Part shown: positions 56,376 through 64,000 of the stretch, piece by piece
How positions within the stretch are numbered: position 1 is the stretch's first letter
Layout of the letters: each line of letters begins with the position of its first letter
NCBI RefSeq assembly: GCF_031326345.1
Contig: NZ_CP133671.1
Coordinates: 6,525,001 to 6,589,000, forward strand
DNA from: Aureispira sp. CCB-E
GTDB lineage: Bacteria > Bacteroidota > Bacteroidia > Chitinophagales > Saprospiraceae
Direction of reading: 5' to 3'
Length of the DNA stretch: 64,000 nt
Position numbers and translations under genes: made by a program
Notes under the pieces: generated by a model
What the model was told of the DNA's origin: nothing
The model's input: only the letters and a program-made list of their open reading frames with translations
The model's database searches: none

Positions 56376-56552
56376 TTATCTAGGATTTAGTATTTCGCCT
56401 GTTTCACTATTATGATCAAAATGCATCACCATTATTGAGTAAGGTTCATCATGACAGTCTCCCAAGACTTGTCCCAACAATTTTTGAGCATTTTTTTCTG
56501 TTTCATTATTCAAACTTTTCAGTTTAAAATCATCTAATTTTAATCGTTTCAT
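56376..56552 (-). CDS. RiPP precursor 1 (His/Met core)
   Basis: This 58-residue frame is easily missed. The minus strand from ATG 56552 gives leader MKRLKLDDFKLKSLNNET, LLGQVLGDCHD, and a core starting CHDEPYSIMVMHFDHNSETG and ending EILNPR. Its acidic and Ser/Thr residues could be cross-linked. The leader is almost identical to that of precursor 2. It is the most upstream intact precursor and would head the cluster transcript. No reliable promoter was identified upstream. Confidence 0.85.
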   Translation of the reverse strand: MKRLKLDDFKLKSLNNETEKNAQKLLGQVLGDCHDEPYSIMVMHFDHNSETGEILNPR

Positions 56553-57430
56553 TTTTTAATTTTTTAATTATAAAAGATACTCTTTCAAGGGGTATCTGTG
56601 TACTCCCTCTTTATTTTGGCTGTCAAAAAACATAACAACACTAATAATAATTCATATTCACATATAACATGATTTAACCATACCGTTTCTCCTTCAGTAA
56701 GCACACAGAGGGGTTCTCTTCTCAAGAGAATTCTATTCAATTGAAAGAGTTATACTATAAAGCCAATGGCTAAAACATCATTTATTTTTAGGAATTCACT
56801 CCATTTAGAAATTTATGGAGGAATTGATAGAGCAAACTAGTTTAATTTTTAACGCATAACATCGGTATACTTTCCTATTGTAAAACGTAGTCGCTTCGTT
56901 AGCAGTAGTTTTTTATAAAACAGAGAATGGACAAAAGAAAATAGTTGCTTGGGTGTAGCAAATAATCCATGGAAATATCTTTGTCTCAATTGCACTAATT
57001 TATTTCCACAATAGCTTATCCTATTCATCCAATTACAACTACCTTCATTGGCAGTTTGTAATCTTGGAGAAAGAACTTCACCATATACACTTATTTTATA
57101 AGTTGCATCATTTATAGGTGCTAAATATTCTAAATCAACCATTTAATAATTTGGGTTATATTTTGCTCCTTAATCAGTTTGAGATTGGGGGCTCTACATT
57201 AAGAATGCTAAAAATAAAATATTGGTGTTTTGATAAATAGGTTTATAAGAGCCTAACATTGTCATCAAAATATTCACACAATTAAAAATATAGTTTGTTC
57301 ATAAGAGGTAAAGCAAAGGTAGCAGTAGTAGAAAAAAAAATCAAACCAACTTTAATGCTTTTTTTATAGATCCAACTCTCCAAACCACTCATAAAAACCT
57401 AATTATCAAAATATTGACACCCAAACAGAG
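56553..57430. other. region between RiPP cluster and sixA-like gene, one doubtful small frame
   Basis: The only open frame of note is 56849-57142 (minus), which encodes 97 residues beginning MVDLEYLAPINDATYKISVY. It has a normal-looking start but no known family and many Arg/Lys near the end, so it may be a real small gene or a remnant. The rest is AT-rich and without recognised structure. Confidence 0.4.
56849..57142 (-). CDS. hypothetical 97-residue protein
   Basis: The frame begins at ATG 57142 and ends with stop at 56849. It contains a short acidic N-terminus (MVDLEYLAPINDATYKIS), a middle with Cys and Asn (CNWMNRISYCGN), and a basic C-terminal half. There is no signal peptide, transmembrane helix or known motif. 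I do not recognise it, and its placement next to a RiPP cluster gives no role. It may be spurious. Confidence 0.35.
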   Translation of the reverse strand: MVDLEYLAPINDATYKISVYGEVLSPRLQTANEGSCNWMNRISYCGNKLVQLRQRYFHGLFATPKQLFSFVHSLFYKKLLLTKRLRFTIGKYTDVMR

Positions 57431-57925
57431 TTATAGATACTTTTTGGGATATTCAAAGAATACTATTCTTCCATTTTCTGCGGAAACATCCTTCCACCTA
57501 TTTACCTTAAATTCAATAGCGACAACACCTGTTGTAGGTACGTTATCTATTGGTGATTTTGCATAGAGATTTGCAAATTCTGTGTAAGAAAAATTATGCC
57601 CAAACAACATAACAGCATCCAAATCATCGTGCCAATGCTCTATTACTTGGAACAAATCAGGCACACTAGCCTCATAAACCATTGGGTTGATTTTGATTCT
57701 ATTTTTAGGATAATCTAATGCTTCGGCAAAAGCAAAAGCAGTGGCTCGTGCGCGCCTTGCTGGACTAGATATTAATACATCGGGATCAATCCCCTTTTTA
57801 TACAAAAGTTTTCCCATAAACGGAGCATCTCGTTTTCCTCTAGAATTTAAAGGACGATCAATATCTGACAAATGCTCATCTTTCCAGCTGGATTTTGCAT
57901 GGCGTACTAAGTATAATGTCTTCAT
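57431..57925 (-). CDS. SixA-like histidine phosphatase
   Basis: The 164-residue protein has the phosphohistidine phosphatase start LYLVRHAKSSWKDEHLSDID with the catalytic RHxK motif (Arg8, His9). It continues RPLNSRGKRDAPFMGKLL, then an Arg-rich LISSPARRARATAFAFAE helix, and the second His in VMLFGHNFSYTEFANL. SixA removes phosphate from histidine on phosphotransfer proteins. Bacteroidota homologues are of uncertain substrate. Length is normal. The gene is single. Confidence 0.9.
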   Translation of the reverse strand: MKTLYLVRHAKSSWKDEHLSDIDRPLNSRGKRDAPFMGKLLYKKGIDPDVLISSPARRARATAFAFAEALDYPKNRIKINPMVYEASVPDLFQVIEHWHDDLDAVMLFGHNFSYTEFANLYAKSPIDNVPTTGVVAIEFKVNRWKDVSAENGRIVFFEYPKKYL

Positions 57926-58220
57926 AAAATTTTTTAGCGATTAAAAATTGGCTCGATTTACAACAACAACTTCCCCTATAAGATAAAAATTTTTGGTACA
58001 GAGCAAAAGTTTTACACAAGACTTAGCAATCATCCTATTGCTTGCCCATTCATACCTTTCTTATTTATGAGAATAAAAACAAGTGATACTAAGTTTACAG
58101 TATCATAACACTAAAAATCAACCTTTGGTTTAGAAGCATTTTTGGCTTAATTTGAAAATAAAAATCAACATTACTATAAAAATAGTTGTATTACTATAAA
58201 AATAGTCATACATTTGAAAC

Positions 58221-58604
58221 ATGAAAGGATTAACAAAAGCTGAAGAACAAGTAATGCATCATCTATGGGCGTTAAAAAAAGCGTTCCTAAAAGATATTGT
58301 AGATGCTTATCAAGACCCTAAACCTGCTTACACTACGGTATCAACAGTGATTAGAGTTTTGGTTAAGAAAAAATACATTGGTTTTAATACTTATGGAAAA
58401 ACCAACGAATACTACCCTCTTATTAGTCAAGAGGAATACTTTTCTGGTTTTTTCAAAGGTTTTTTTGCACGATTTTTTAACAATTCAGCGACTCGTTTCA
58501 CTTCTTTTTTTGCAAAAGACAACGAGTTGACAATAGATGAGTTAGAAGAAATGAAACAAATTATAGAGCAACAGATTGCTGATAAAAAACGCTTTGATAA
58601 ATGA
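58221..58604 (+). CDS. BlaI/MecI family transcriptional regulator
   Basis: The 127-residue protein is a winged-helix repressor. It starts KGLTKAEEQVMHHLWALKKAFLKDIVDAY and has the recognition helix region YTTVSTVIRVLVKKKYIG. The C-terminal dimerisation helix is LTIDELEEMKQIIEQQI. Such repressors are inactivated by proteolysis triggered by BlaR1-type sensors. Its stop overlaps the start of the next gene (ATGA at 58601-58604), which is a BlaR1-like peptidase, so the pair is translationally coupled. Confidence 0.9.
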   Translation: MKGLTKAEEQVMHHLWALKKAFLKDIVDAYQDPKPAYTTVSTVIRVLVKKKYIGFNTYGKTNEYYPLISQEEYFSGFFKGFFARFFNNSATRFTSFFAKDNELTIDELEEMKQIIEQQIADKKRFDK

Positions 58605-59950
58605 GTCTAATTCGAGGGTTGGTTATTTCTGTAGGCACCCTAACAGTGCTACTACTTTGGTACAAACTAACCATTCGATCAAAGACAACTTTCAAAGCAC
58701 AACGCATTGCTTTGTGCTTCATTTTAGTTGCTTCTATTTTGTTGCCTTTCATACCTGTAGAATGGTTGAATCGCTCTTTTGTTCCTGTGCTTTCTACTTA
58801 TTGGGAAGACATGGATTTCATAGACAATTGGATTAACGGTACACCTATTTCTGATGTGCCTATAGATCAATTATCATTCTATAATAGCATAGACTTCCAA
58901 CCAATACTTCTATCCTTATATGGAATTGGTGTTGTCGTATTCGGAAGCCGATTTTTAGTACAACTAGGACAATTATTGAGGTTAGTTTTACATTATAAAA
59001 CCATCCACGAAAACAAATATCGTTATGTCCTGATAGATTCTCCTAATTATGCTGCAGCATTTATGCATTATATTATTATTAGCAAGCATATTTGGGAAGC
59101 AGAAGATAAATTACCCATTGTCCAACATGAACGCCAACATGTTGATTTTTGGCATAGTATAGACCGTTTTTTGACCGAGATTTTATGCGTTTTTCAGTGG
59201 TTCAATCCTTTCATTTATTGGTTTCGAAAAGAGTTAATTGCACTGCACGAATTTCAAGTTGACCAAGCCATGATTCGCAATGGTGTAGATACCATTCAAT
59301 ATCAACAACTCATTGTTCAACATGCTATTTCGTCTAAGTCATTAGCATTTGGAAACCATTTTAGCCATTCATTAACTTTAAATCGTATTAAAATGATTGC
59401 TCAAAATAAATCGTTCCCTATATCCAGCATATATCGTATCTTATTTCTTATTCCTGTAACAACAATATTATTCACTCTATTTGCTTTTCAAAGCACGATT
59501 TTCACGAAAGCTCCAACTCCCAATACACTAAATATTCAACCTACTAATGGGGCTTTTATTTTACCAATAGAAAAAGGCAAATACAAAAAAACGATTGGTT
59601 ATGGTCTGCGAATGCATCCTATTCAAAAAGTTAAAAAGCTGCACAAAGGAGTAGATTTTGCAGCGCCTTTGGGTACGCCCATTTTAGCGGTTCAAAATGG
59701 ACAAGTCTTACGAGTCCAACATTCCCAAAAAGGCTATGGAAATAACGTTGTTCTTCAAATTAATGAAACGACTCAAGTAATGTACGCTCACATGGACTCC
59801 ATTCAAGTAAAAGCAGGACAACTCTTGGTTCAAGGAAGTGAGATTGGAACGGTTGGCTCAACAGGTTCGAGTACCAACCCACACTTGCACTTTGAAATCG
59901 TTGTTGAAGGTCAAAAAGTAGATCCTAAGCCTTTCTTACCCAAGTACTAA
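58601..59950 (+). CDS. BlaR1-like M56 peptidase fused to an M23 endopeptidase domain
   Basis: The 449-residue protein has transmembrane helices near 5-20, 30-45 and 105-125. The M56 zinc motif HERQH has His176, Glu177 and His180, and VDFWHSIDRFLTE follows. Another helix (about 285-305) follows, and the C-terminal domain (about 320-449) is an M23/LytM peptidase: H348-K-G-V-D352 and H428-L-H430 are visible, with GNNVVLQINETTQVMYAHMD between. BlaR1 normally ends in a beta-lactam sensor. Here an enzyme that cuts peptidoglycan cross-links replaces it, which suggests sensing or processing of cell-wall fragments. The gene overlaps the BlaI gene by four bases. Confidence 0.88.
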   Translation: MSLIRGLVISVGTLTVLLLWYKLTIRSKTTFKAQRIALCFILVASILLPFIPVEWLNRSFVPVLSTYWEDMDFIDNWINGTPISDVPIDQLSFYNSIDFQPILLSLYGIGVVVFGSRFLVQLGQLLRLVLHYKTIHENKYRYVLIDSPNYAAAFMHYIIISKHIWEAEDKLPIVQHERQHVDFWHSIDRFLTEILCVFQWFNPFIYWFRKELIALHEFQVDQAMIRNGVDTIQYQQLIVQHAISSKSLAFGNHFSHSLTLNRIKMIAQNKSFPISSIYRILFLIPVTTILFTLFAFQSTIFTKAPTPNTLNIQPTNGAFILPIEKGKYKKTIGYGLRMHPIQKVKKLHKGVDFAAPLGTPILAVQNGQVLRVQHSQKGYGNNVVLQINETTQVMYAHMDSIQVKAGQLLVQGSEIGTVGSTGSSTNPHLHFEIVVEGQKVDPKPFLPKY

Positions 59951-59978
59951 TGTTTAGTTCTTGACAAAACAGCTATTT

Positions 59979-61754
59979 ATGGACTTAATGCGATGCCTTT
60001 TAGTTTCTGCTTCAACACTAAGTTTGCTCACAATTATTTATTACTTGGCAATTCGTCAGAAAACATCTATACGTATACGGCGAATCAGCCTATTATTTAT
60101 ACTAATAATAAGTGTGCTTTTACCCTTTATTAAAGTTGAATCAAATGTTGATTTTTCCTTCACCTTTGATACACTTTTTGTCACACAGATTACAGAACAA
60201 TACAGTCTAACCGAAGATGATTTGGCACACGAAATAGTGCCTACTGTAAGTTTGATTGGGGCAAAAGACTCGATACTTAGTGCTACTGCTTCACCAGAAA
60301 AAATTGCGAACCCCTCTTCTTCTAACCAACCCAAAATCTACTGGTTGCTTGTATTGTATGGGCTAGGTTTGTGCATTGTAAGTGGTCGCTTTTTAATTCA
60401 ATTGTTTTATTTTTTTTGTGCTGTTTTTAGTCACCATAACATAAGAAAAGATGGTCATTGTTTCGTCTTACTCCATCAACCCAATTATGCCGCTACCTTT
60501 TTGCATTATATTTTAATTAGTAGAAATATTTGGGAATCGAAAGACAAAACATTAATCGTCCAGCATGAGTGTATCCATGCTAATTTAAAACACAGTATTG
60601 ACCGTTTTCTAACCGAAATTGTTTGTCTTTTTCAGTGGTTTAATCCTTTTATATATTGGTTCCGAAAAAACCTAATTGAGGTGCATGAGTATCAAGTAGA
60701 TCAAGTACTTATTGATCAAGGAGTAGATGCGATACAGTATCAACAACTCATTGCCAAATATGCCTCTCTATCCAATCAGTTTGCTTTTAGCAACCATTTT
60801 AGTCATTCATTAACATTAAATCGTATCAAAATGATCGCTCAAAATAAATCATTTCAAAAACATACTGCTTTTCGTTTATTTTTACTGCTTCCTGTCATAG
60901 GTTTGTTATTTTCATTTTTCAGCTTTCAAGCTCCCCAAACAGCAACAAACCTTCCAACAGGAGATGGCGTTACAGCACCTCCTATTCCTGAACAAGTTGA
61001 TTTTGCTGGAGAACTTTTGCCTATGGATAATTTTGATGCCAAAGAGCGCTTTGACCGTGAATTAATTGCCAATTGTTTTCGTCATTCATCTACACTACTA
61101 TTTCTAAAAAAGGCGAATCGATACTTTCCTATTATCGAACCTATTTTAGCCCAACAAGGCGTTCCTGATGACATCAAGTACTTGGCAGTAGCCGAATCAG
61201 CATTATCCAACGCCACTTCTCCTGCTGGTGCCAAAGGATTTTGGCAATTTATGCCTCAAAGTGCCAAAGAACGAGGATTAGAAGTTAATGCGGAGGTAGA
61301 TGAACGCTATCACTTAGAAAAAGCAACGGTTGCCGCTTGTCAGTATCTAAAAGAGGCTTACCAACAATTAGGCTCTTGGACATTAGCTGCTGCTGCTTAC
61401 AATATGGGAAGCCTTGGACTCAGAAAGCAATTAAAAAAGCAAGGCGGAACAAGCTATTTTGATTTGGATTTAAATGCTGAAACAGCTCGTTATATTCTTA
61501 GAATTATGGCTATAAAAACCATTATGCAAGCTCCAGAGACCTATGGTTTTCAGCTTTCTCAAAAAGATCTCTATCCTCCAATGCCTCGTTTCAAGGCAAT
61601 AACGGAAAAAGGCAATATCCCTGATCTGGCTGCCTATGCTCAGAAACACCATATTTCTTATCGAATGCTCAAGTTATATAATCCTTGGTTATTGGATGCA
61701 ACCTTGAGCAACACAGAAAACCGTACGTATACCATCAAAATACCCATTAAGTAA
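59979..61754 (+). CDS. BlaR1-like M56 peptidase fused to a lytic transglycosylase
   Basis: The protein is 591 residues from the ATG at 59979. A TTG at 59961 would add six residues. The N-terminal membrane part has the M56 motif HECIH (His196, Glu197, His200) and the same FFQWFNPFIYWFRK-type segment as the upstream gene. The C-terminal half (about 370-590) is an SLT transglycosylase with the catalytic Glu406 in LAVAESALSNATS and GAKGFWQFMPQSAKERGL. A LysM-like end follows (PDLAAYAQKHHISYRMLKLYNPWL). It starts 28 bases after the M23-containing paralog. The two genes share the M56 half by duplication but have different catalytic ends. Confidence 0.88.
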   Translation: MDLMRCLLVSASTLSLLTIIYYLAIRQKTSIRIRRISLLFILIISVLLPFIKVESNVDFSFTFDTLFVTQITEQYSLTEDDLAHEIVPTVSLIGAKDSILSATASPEKIANPSSSNQPKIYWLLVLYGLGLCIVSGRFLIQLFYFFCAVFSHHNIRKDGHCFVLLHQPNYAATFLHYILISRNIWESKDKTLIVQHECIHANLKHSIDRFLTEIVCLFQWFNPFIYWFRKNLIEVHEYQVDQVLIDQGVDAIQYQQLIAKYASLSNQFAFSNHFSHSLTLNRIKMIAQNKSFQKHTAFRLFLLLPVIGLLFSFFSFQAPQTATNLPTGDGVTAPPIPEQVDFAGELLPMDNFDAKERFDRELIANCFRHSSTLLFLKKANRYFPIIEPILAQQGVPDDIKYLAVAESALSNATSPAGAKGFWQFMPQSAKERGLEVNAEVDERYHLEKATVAACQYLKEAYQQLGSWTLAAAAYNMGSLGLRKQLKKQGGTSYFDLDLNAETARYILRIMAIKTIMQAPETYGFQLSQKDLYPPMPRFKAITEKGNIPDLAAYAQKHHISYRMLKLYNPWLLDATLSNTENRTYTIKIPIK

Positions 61755-61805
61755 ATAATTAGAGGTATATAAAACTAGTAGTTAGCTAAACATTGTAAAA
61801 CGAAT

Positions 61806-61827
61806 CTCCATTGATTTTTTAATGGAG
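61806..61827 (+). terminator. short hairpin after the SLT-containing gene
   Basis: A 7-bp stem (CTCCATT / AATGGAG, arms 61806-61812 and 61821-61827) lies about 50 bases after the stop. It may form part of the terminator region for the BlaI operon. Confidence 0.45.
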
Positions 61828-61843
61828 TAATGTAAAAATTAAA

Positions 61844-61893
61844 CTGCTTTATTTTAAACTTATTCTTTGCAATACAAGTTTAAAATAAAGCAG
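61844..61893. terminator. bidirectional hairpin terminator, 18-bp stem
   Basis: A perfect 18-bp inverted repeat (arms 61844-61861 and 61876-61893, 14-nt loop) lies between the convergent SLT-containing gene and tex. Both outer flanks are AT-rich. Confidence 0.8.
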
Positions 61894-61936
61894 CCTAATT
61901 ACAATACTTAGCTAAATATAGGATACTAGGATCCAA

Positions 61937-64000
61937 TTAATCTATTAAAGACAATTGAATTCGCTTGCGTCCTAAATCTACCTCCATTACAGTTACTTCT
62001 AGTTCTTGTCCAAGCTTTAATACAGTCGCTGGGTCGTCTACAAATTTGTGACTCATTTTTGATTTGTGAATCAACCCATTTTCTTTGATTCCTATGTCTA
62101 CAAAAGCACCAAAAGCCGTAATATTCGTTACAATTCCAGGCAATTTCATCCCTGAATTTAGTTCTTCGATTGTACTAATGTTAGCAAAAGAAAAGACTTG
62201 GCGTGTAGAACGAGGATCACGCCCTGGTTTTTCTAACTCTCCTAGAATATCTTTTAAGGTTGGCAAACCTACTTTTTCAGAAGTATAAGTATGCAAATCA
62301 ATTTGCTTGCGCAACTCTGCATTTGCAATTAAGTCTTCTACCTTGCATTTAAGGTCTTTAGCCATTTGCTTAACCAAAGGGTATGACTCTGGATGTACGG
62401 CTGTGTTGTCCAATGGATTTTTAGCATTTTTAACTCTCAAAAACCCAGCTGCTTGCTCGTATGCTTTGGCTCCCAAGCGAGGCACATCAAGTAATTCTTT
62501 TCTACTTTTAAACGAACCATTTGCCTTGCGATACGCCACAATATTACGAGCAATACTATACCCCAACCCTGACACATACGTCAATAAATGCTCACTGGCA
62601 GTGTTCAAATCAACCCCTACAGCATTCACACAACTCTCTACGACAGCATCTAGTTTGGATTGCAATTTCTTTTGGTCTACATCGTGCTGATATTGTCCTA
62701 CTCCTATCGATTTAGGGTCTATCTTCACTAACTCAGCCAATGGATCCGCCAAACGACGACCAATAGATACCGAGCCACGCACTGTAATGTCTTCATCTGG
62801 AAATTCTTTGCGAGCAATATCTGATGCAGAATAAATAGAAGCTCCACTCTCGTTTACCAAAAATACATCTACTTTATTCGGAAATTTCAAGCCACGTACA
62901 AAAGCTTCTGTCTCTCTACCAGCTGTTCCATTACCAATAGCAATCGCTTCAATATTATATTTTTGAACCAAACGAGTTAGAATACGTTCTGCTTCTGCTG
63001 TTTTGTTGCGAGGTGGTGTAGGATAAATTACCGCATGCTCTTTTAAGTCTCCTGTATCTGAAAGACACACTACTTTACATCCTGTTGCAAAACCTGGATC
63101 TATGGCCAAAATACGCTTTTGTCCCAAAGGAGAAGCCAACAATAATTGACGCAAATTGGTCGCAAATATATTGATAGAGTGTTCGTCTGCTTTTTCTTTT
63201 GCTTTGTTTCTAAATTCTGTGCTAATAGATGGTTTCAACAAACGCTTATAAGCATCTGTGATGGCATCGGCTACCACATCCTCTACTTCGTCCTTGCCAC
63301 CTTTTAGATAAATTCTATCCAAACTCTCTAGAGGACGGAACTCCTCTGGCTCTATGTTTACTTTCAAGAAGCCTTCCTTTTCAGCTCTCAAGATCGCCAA
63401 CAACTGGTGTGGTTGTACTCTATCCAAAGATTTTTCAAACTCAAAGTAATCTTTATACTTTATGGCTTCCTCCTCTTTTGATTTTACCAATTTAGCGACA
63501 CTCTTAGCGTATCGTTCAAATTGACGACGAACAGCATTCCTAGCTTTTTCATCCTCATTGATCCATTCTGCAATAATATCCTTTGCCCCTTGCAAAGCAT
63601 CATCAACATCTACTACCTCTCCTTTTACAAACTTTTGTGCTTCTTTCGATACATTACCAATTCGCTGTTCCAAAAGTAATTTTGCCAATCCCTCTAATCC
63701 TTTTGCTCTAGCTTTTGCGGCACGAGTTTGGCGTTTCTTTTTGTATGGCAAATAGATGTCTTCCAACTCTGTCAAATCAAACGTACGTTCAATTCTAGAT
63801 TTTAATTCAGGTGTCAGTTTTTCCTGTGCTTCAATTGTTTTTAGAATAGATTCCTGACGTTTCAAAATATCCTTTTGACGTTCCCATTCTTCAAAAATTT
63901 CCATGATGGCTACCTCATCTAAACTCCCTGTTGCTTCTTTTCGATAACGTGCAATAAATGGAATGGTTGCTCCATCCTCAAATAATTCAATGACATTTTC
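61937..64000 (-). CDS. tex: Tex family RNA-binding transcription accessory protein (N-terminus outside window)
   Basis: The frame runs from the stop at 61937 to the window edge, so at least 687 residues are present. An internal ATG at 63904 is not the start, because 32 further codons upstream (ENVIELFEDGATIPFIARYR and the following residues) match the Tex N-terminus. The N-terminal Tex helices are followed by a YqgF-like RNase H fold (ILAIDPGFATGCKVVCL), a helix-hairpin-helix region (VNAVGVDLNTASEHLLTYVSGLG), and a C-terminal S1 domain (GIVTNITAFGAFVDIGIKENGLIH). Tex binds nucleic acid and helps transcription. All domains appear intact. Confidence 0.94.
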   Translation of the reverse strand, partial: ENVIELFEDGATIPFIARYRKEATGSLDEVAIMEIFEEWERQKDILKRQESILKTIEAQEKLTPELKSRIERTFDLTELEDIYLPYKKKRQTRAAKARAKGLEGLAKLLLEQRIGNVSKEAQKFVKGEVVDVDDALQGAKDIIAEWINEDEKARNAVRRQFERYAKSVAKLVKSKEEEAIKYKDYFEFEKSLDRVQPHQLLAILRAEKEGFLKVNIEPEEFRPLESLDRIYLKGGKDEVEDVVADAITDAYKRLLKPSISTEFRNKAKEKADEHSINIFATNLRQLLLASPLGQKRILAIDPGFATGCKVVCLSDTGDLKEHAVIYPTPPRNKTAEAERILTRLVQKYNIEAIAIGNGTAGRETEAFVRGLKFPNKVDVFLVNESGASIYSASDIARKEFPDEDITVRGSVSIGRRLADPLAELVKIDPKSIGVGQYQHDVDQKKLQSKLDAVVESCVNAVGVDLNTASEHLLTYVSGLGYSIARNIVAYRKANGSFKSRKELLDVPRLGAKAYEQAAGFLRVKNAKNPLDNTAVHPESYPLVKQMAKDLKCKVEDLIANAELRKQIDLHTYTSEKVGLPTLKDILGELEKPGRDPRSTRQVFSFANISTIEELNSGMKLPGIVTNITAFGAFVDIGIKENGLIHKSKMSHKFVDDPATVLKLGQELEVTVMEVDLGRKRIQLSLID

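Noticed and set aside
49310-56552. The repeated leader DNA as a CRISPR array or direct repeat
   Set aside because: The repeats are in-frame coding leaders of the same precursor family with long, unlike spacers, not an array of identical short repeats with unique spacers.
61806-61827. Remnant of the inverted-repeat family seen at 54696 and 56103
   Set aside because: AATGGAGTAATG resembles an element end, but no inner blocks of the family are nearby, so it is kept only as a hairpin.

Overview
The window is an AT-rich stretch of a chromosome from the phylum Bacteroidota. Supporting signs are PorX (the type IX secretion regulator with a PglZ domain), secreted proteins with C-terminal tails of the type IX sorting kind, two large CarboxypepD_reg-plug-barrel outer-membrane receptors, LytS/LytTR signalling, and promoters of the TTTG-N19-TAnnTTTG type. 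The family mix fits the Saprospiraceae, for example an Aureispira-like marine gliding bacterium. That placement is an inference from general character and was not tested. No rRNA, tRNA, CRISPR array or classical insertion sequence was seen.

Region by region: 1-6.8 kb holds the start of an acyl-CoA dehydrogenase, a TatD nuclease, a TonB-type receptor, a LytS-like kinase facing a LytTR regulator, and a DoxX protein. 6.9-12.9 kb has two Opp/Dpp-type permeases without ATPase or binding protein, a tandem universal stress protein and PorX. 13.9-18.3 kb carries two paralogous secreted proteins separated by about 1 kb of AT-rich DNA. 18.4-23.4 kb has a TlpA-like thioredoxin, a leucine-rich-repeat protein, hemE and ppk1. 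24.9-40 kb is a mix of secreted proteins, a GH113-like hydrolase, an M48 peptidase, an alpha/beta hydrolase, a kinase with a coiled-coil tail, a sigma-factor-like remnant, an AraC/GyrI-type regulator and a sterol desaturase-family protein. 40.1-42.8 kb is a second barrel receptor.

The most notable region is 42.9-56.6 kb, entirely on the minus strand. It is a ribosomal-peptide (RiPP) cluster of the grasp-with-spasm type. It has six intact small precursors and one broken one. All share an N-terminal MK/QRLKL-type leader and a box LGQVLGDCHD. With them are a SPASM protein that lacks a radical-SAM triad, an ATP-grasp ligase gene interrupted by one in-frame TGA, a 70-residue unknown protein, a thioredoxin-like lipoprotein, an aldo/keto reductase, a C39-peptidase ABC exporter, its HlyD adaptor, an N2227-like methyltransferase with a winged-helix-like tail, and a protein resembling the HExxH-type peptide beta-hydroxylases but with HQxxH. 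The leader matches the double-glycine pattern except that GD replaces GG, so the exported cores would all begin Cys-His-Asp. Small inverted-repeat elements lie in and near the cluster, and one has split a precursor gene.

57.4-64 kb has a SixA-like phosphatase, then a BlaI-type repressor translationally coupled to two BlaR1/M56-like membrane peptidases whose C-termini are, unusually, peptidoglycan-active domains (M23 endopeptidase and lytic transglycosylase). The window ends inside tex. Several convergent gene pairs are separated by clear bidirectional hairpin terminators.
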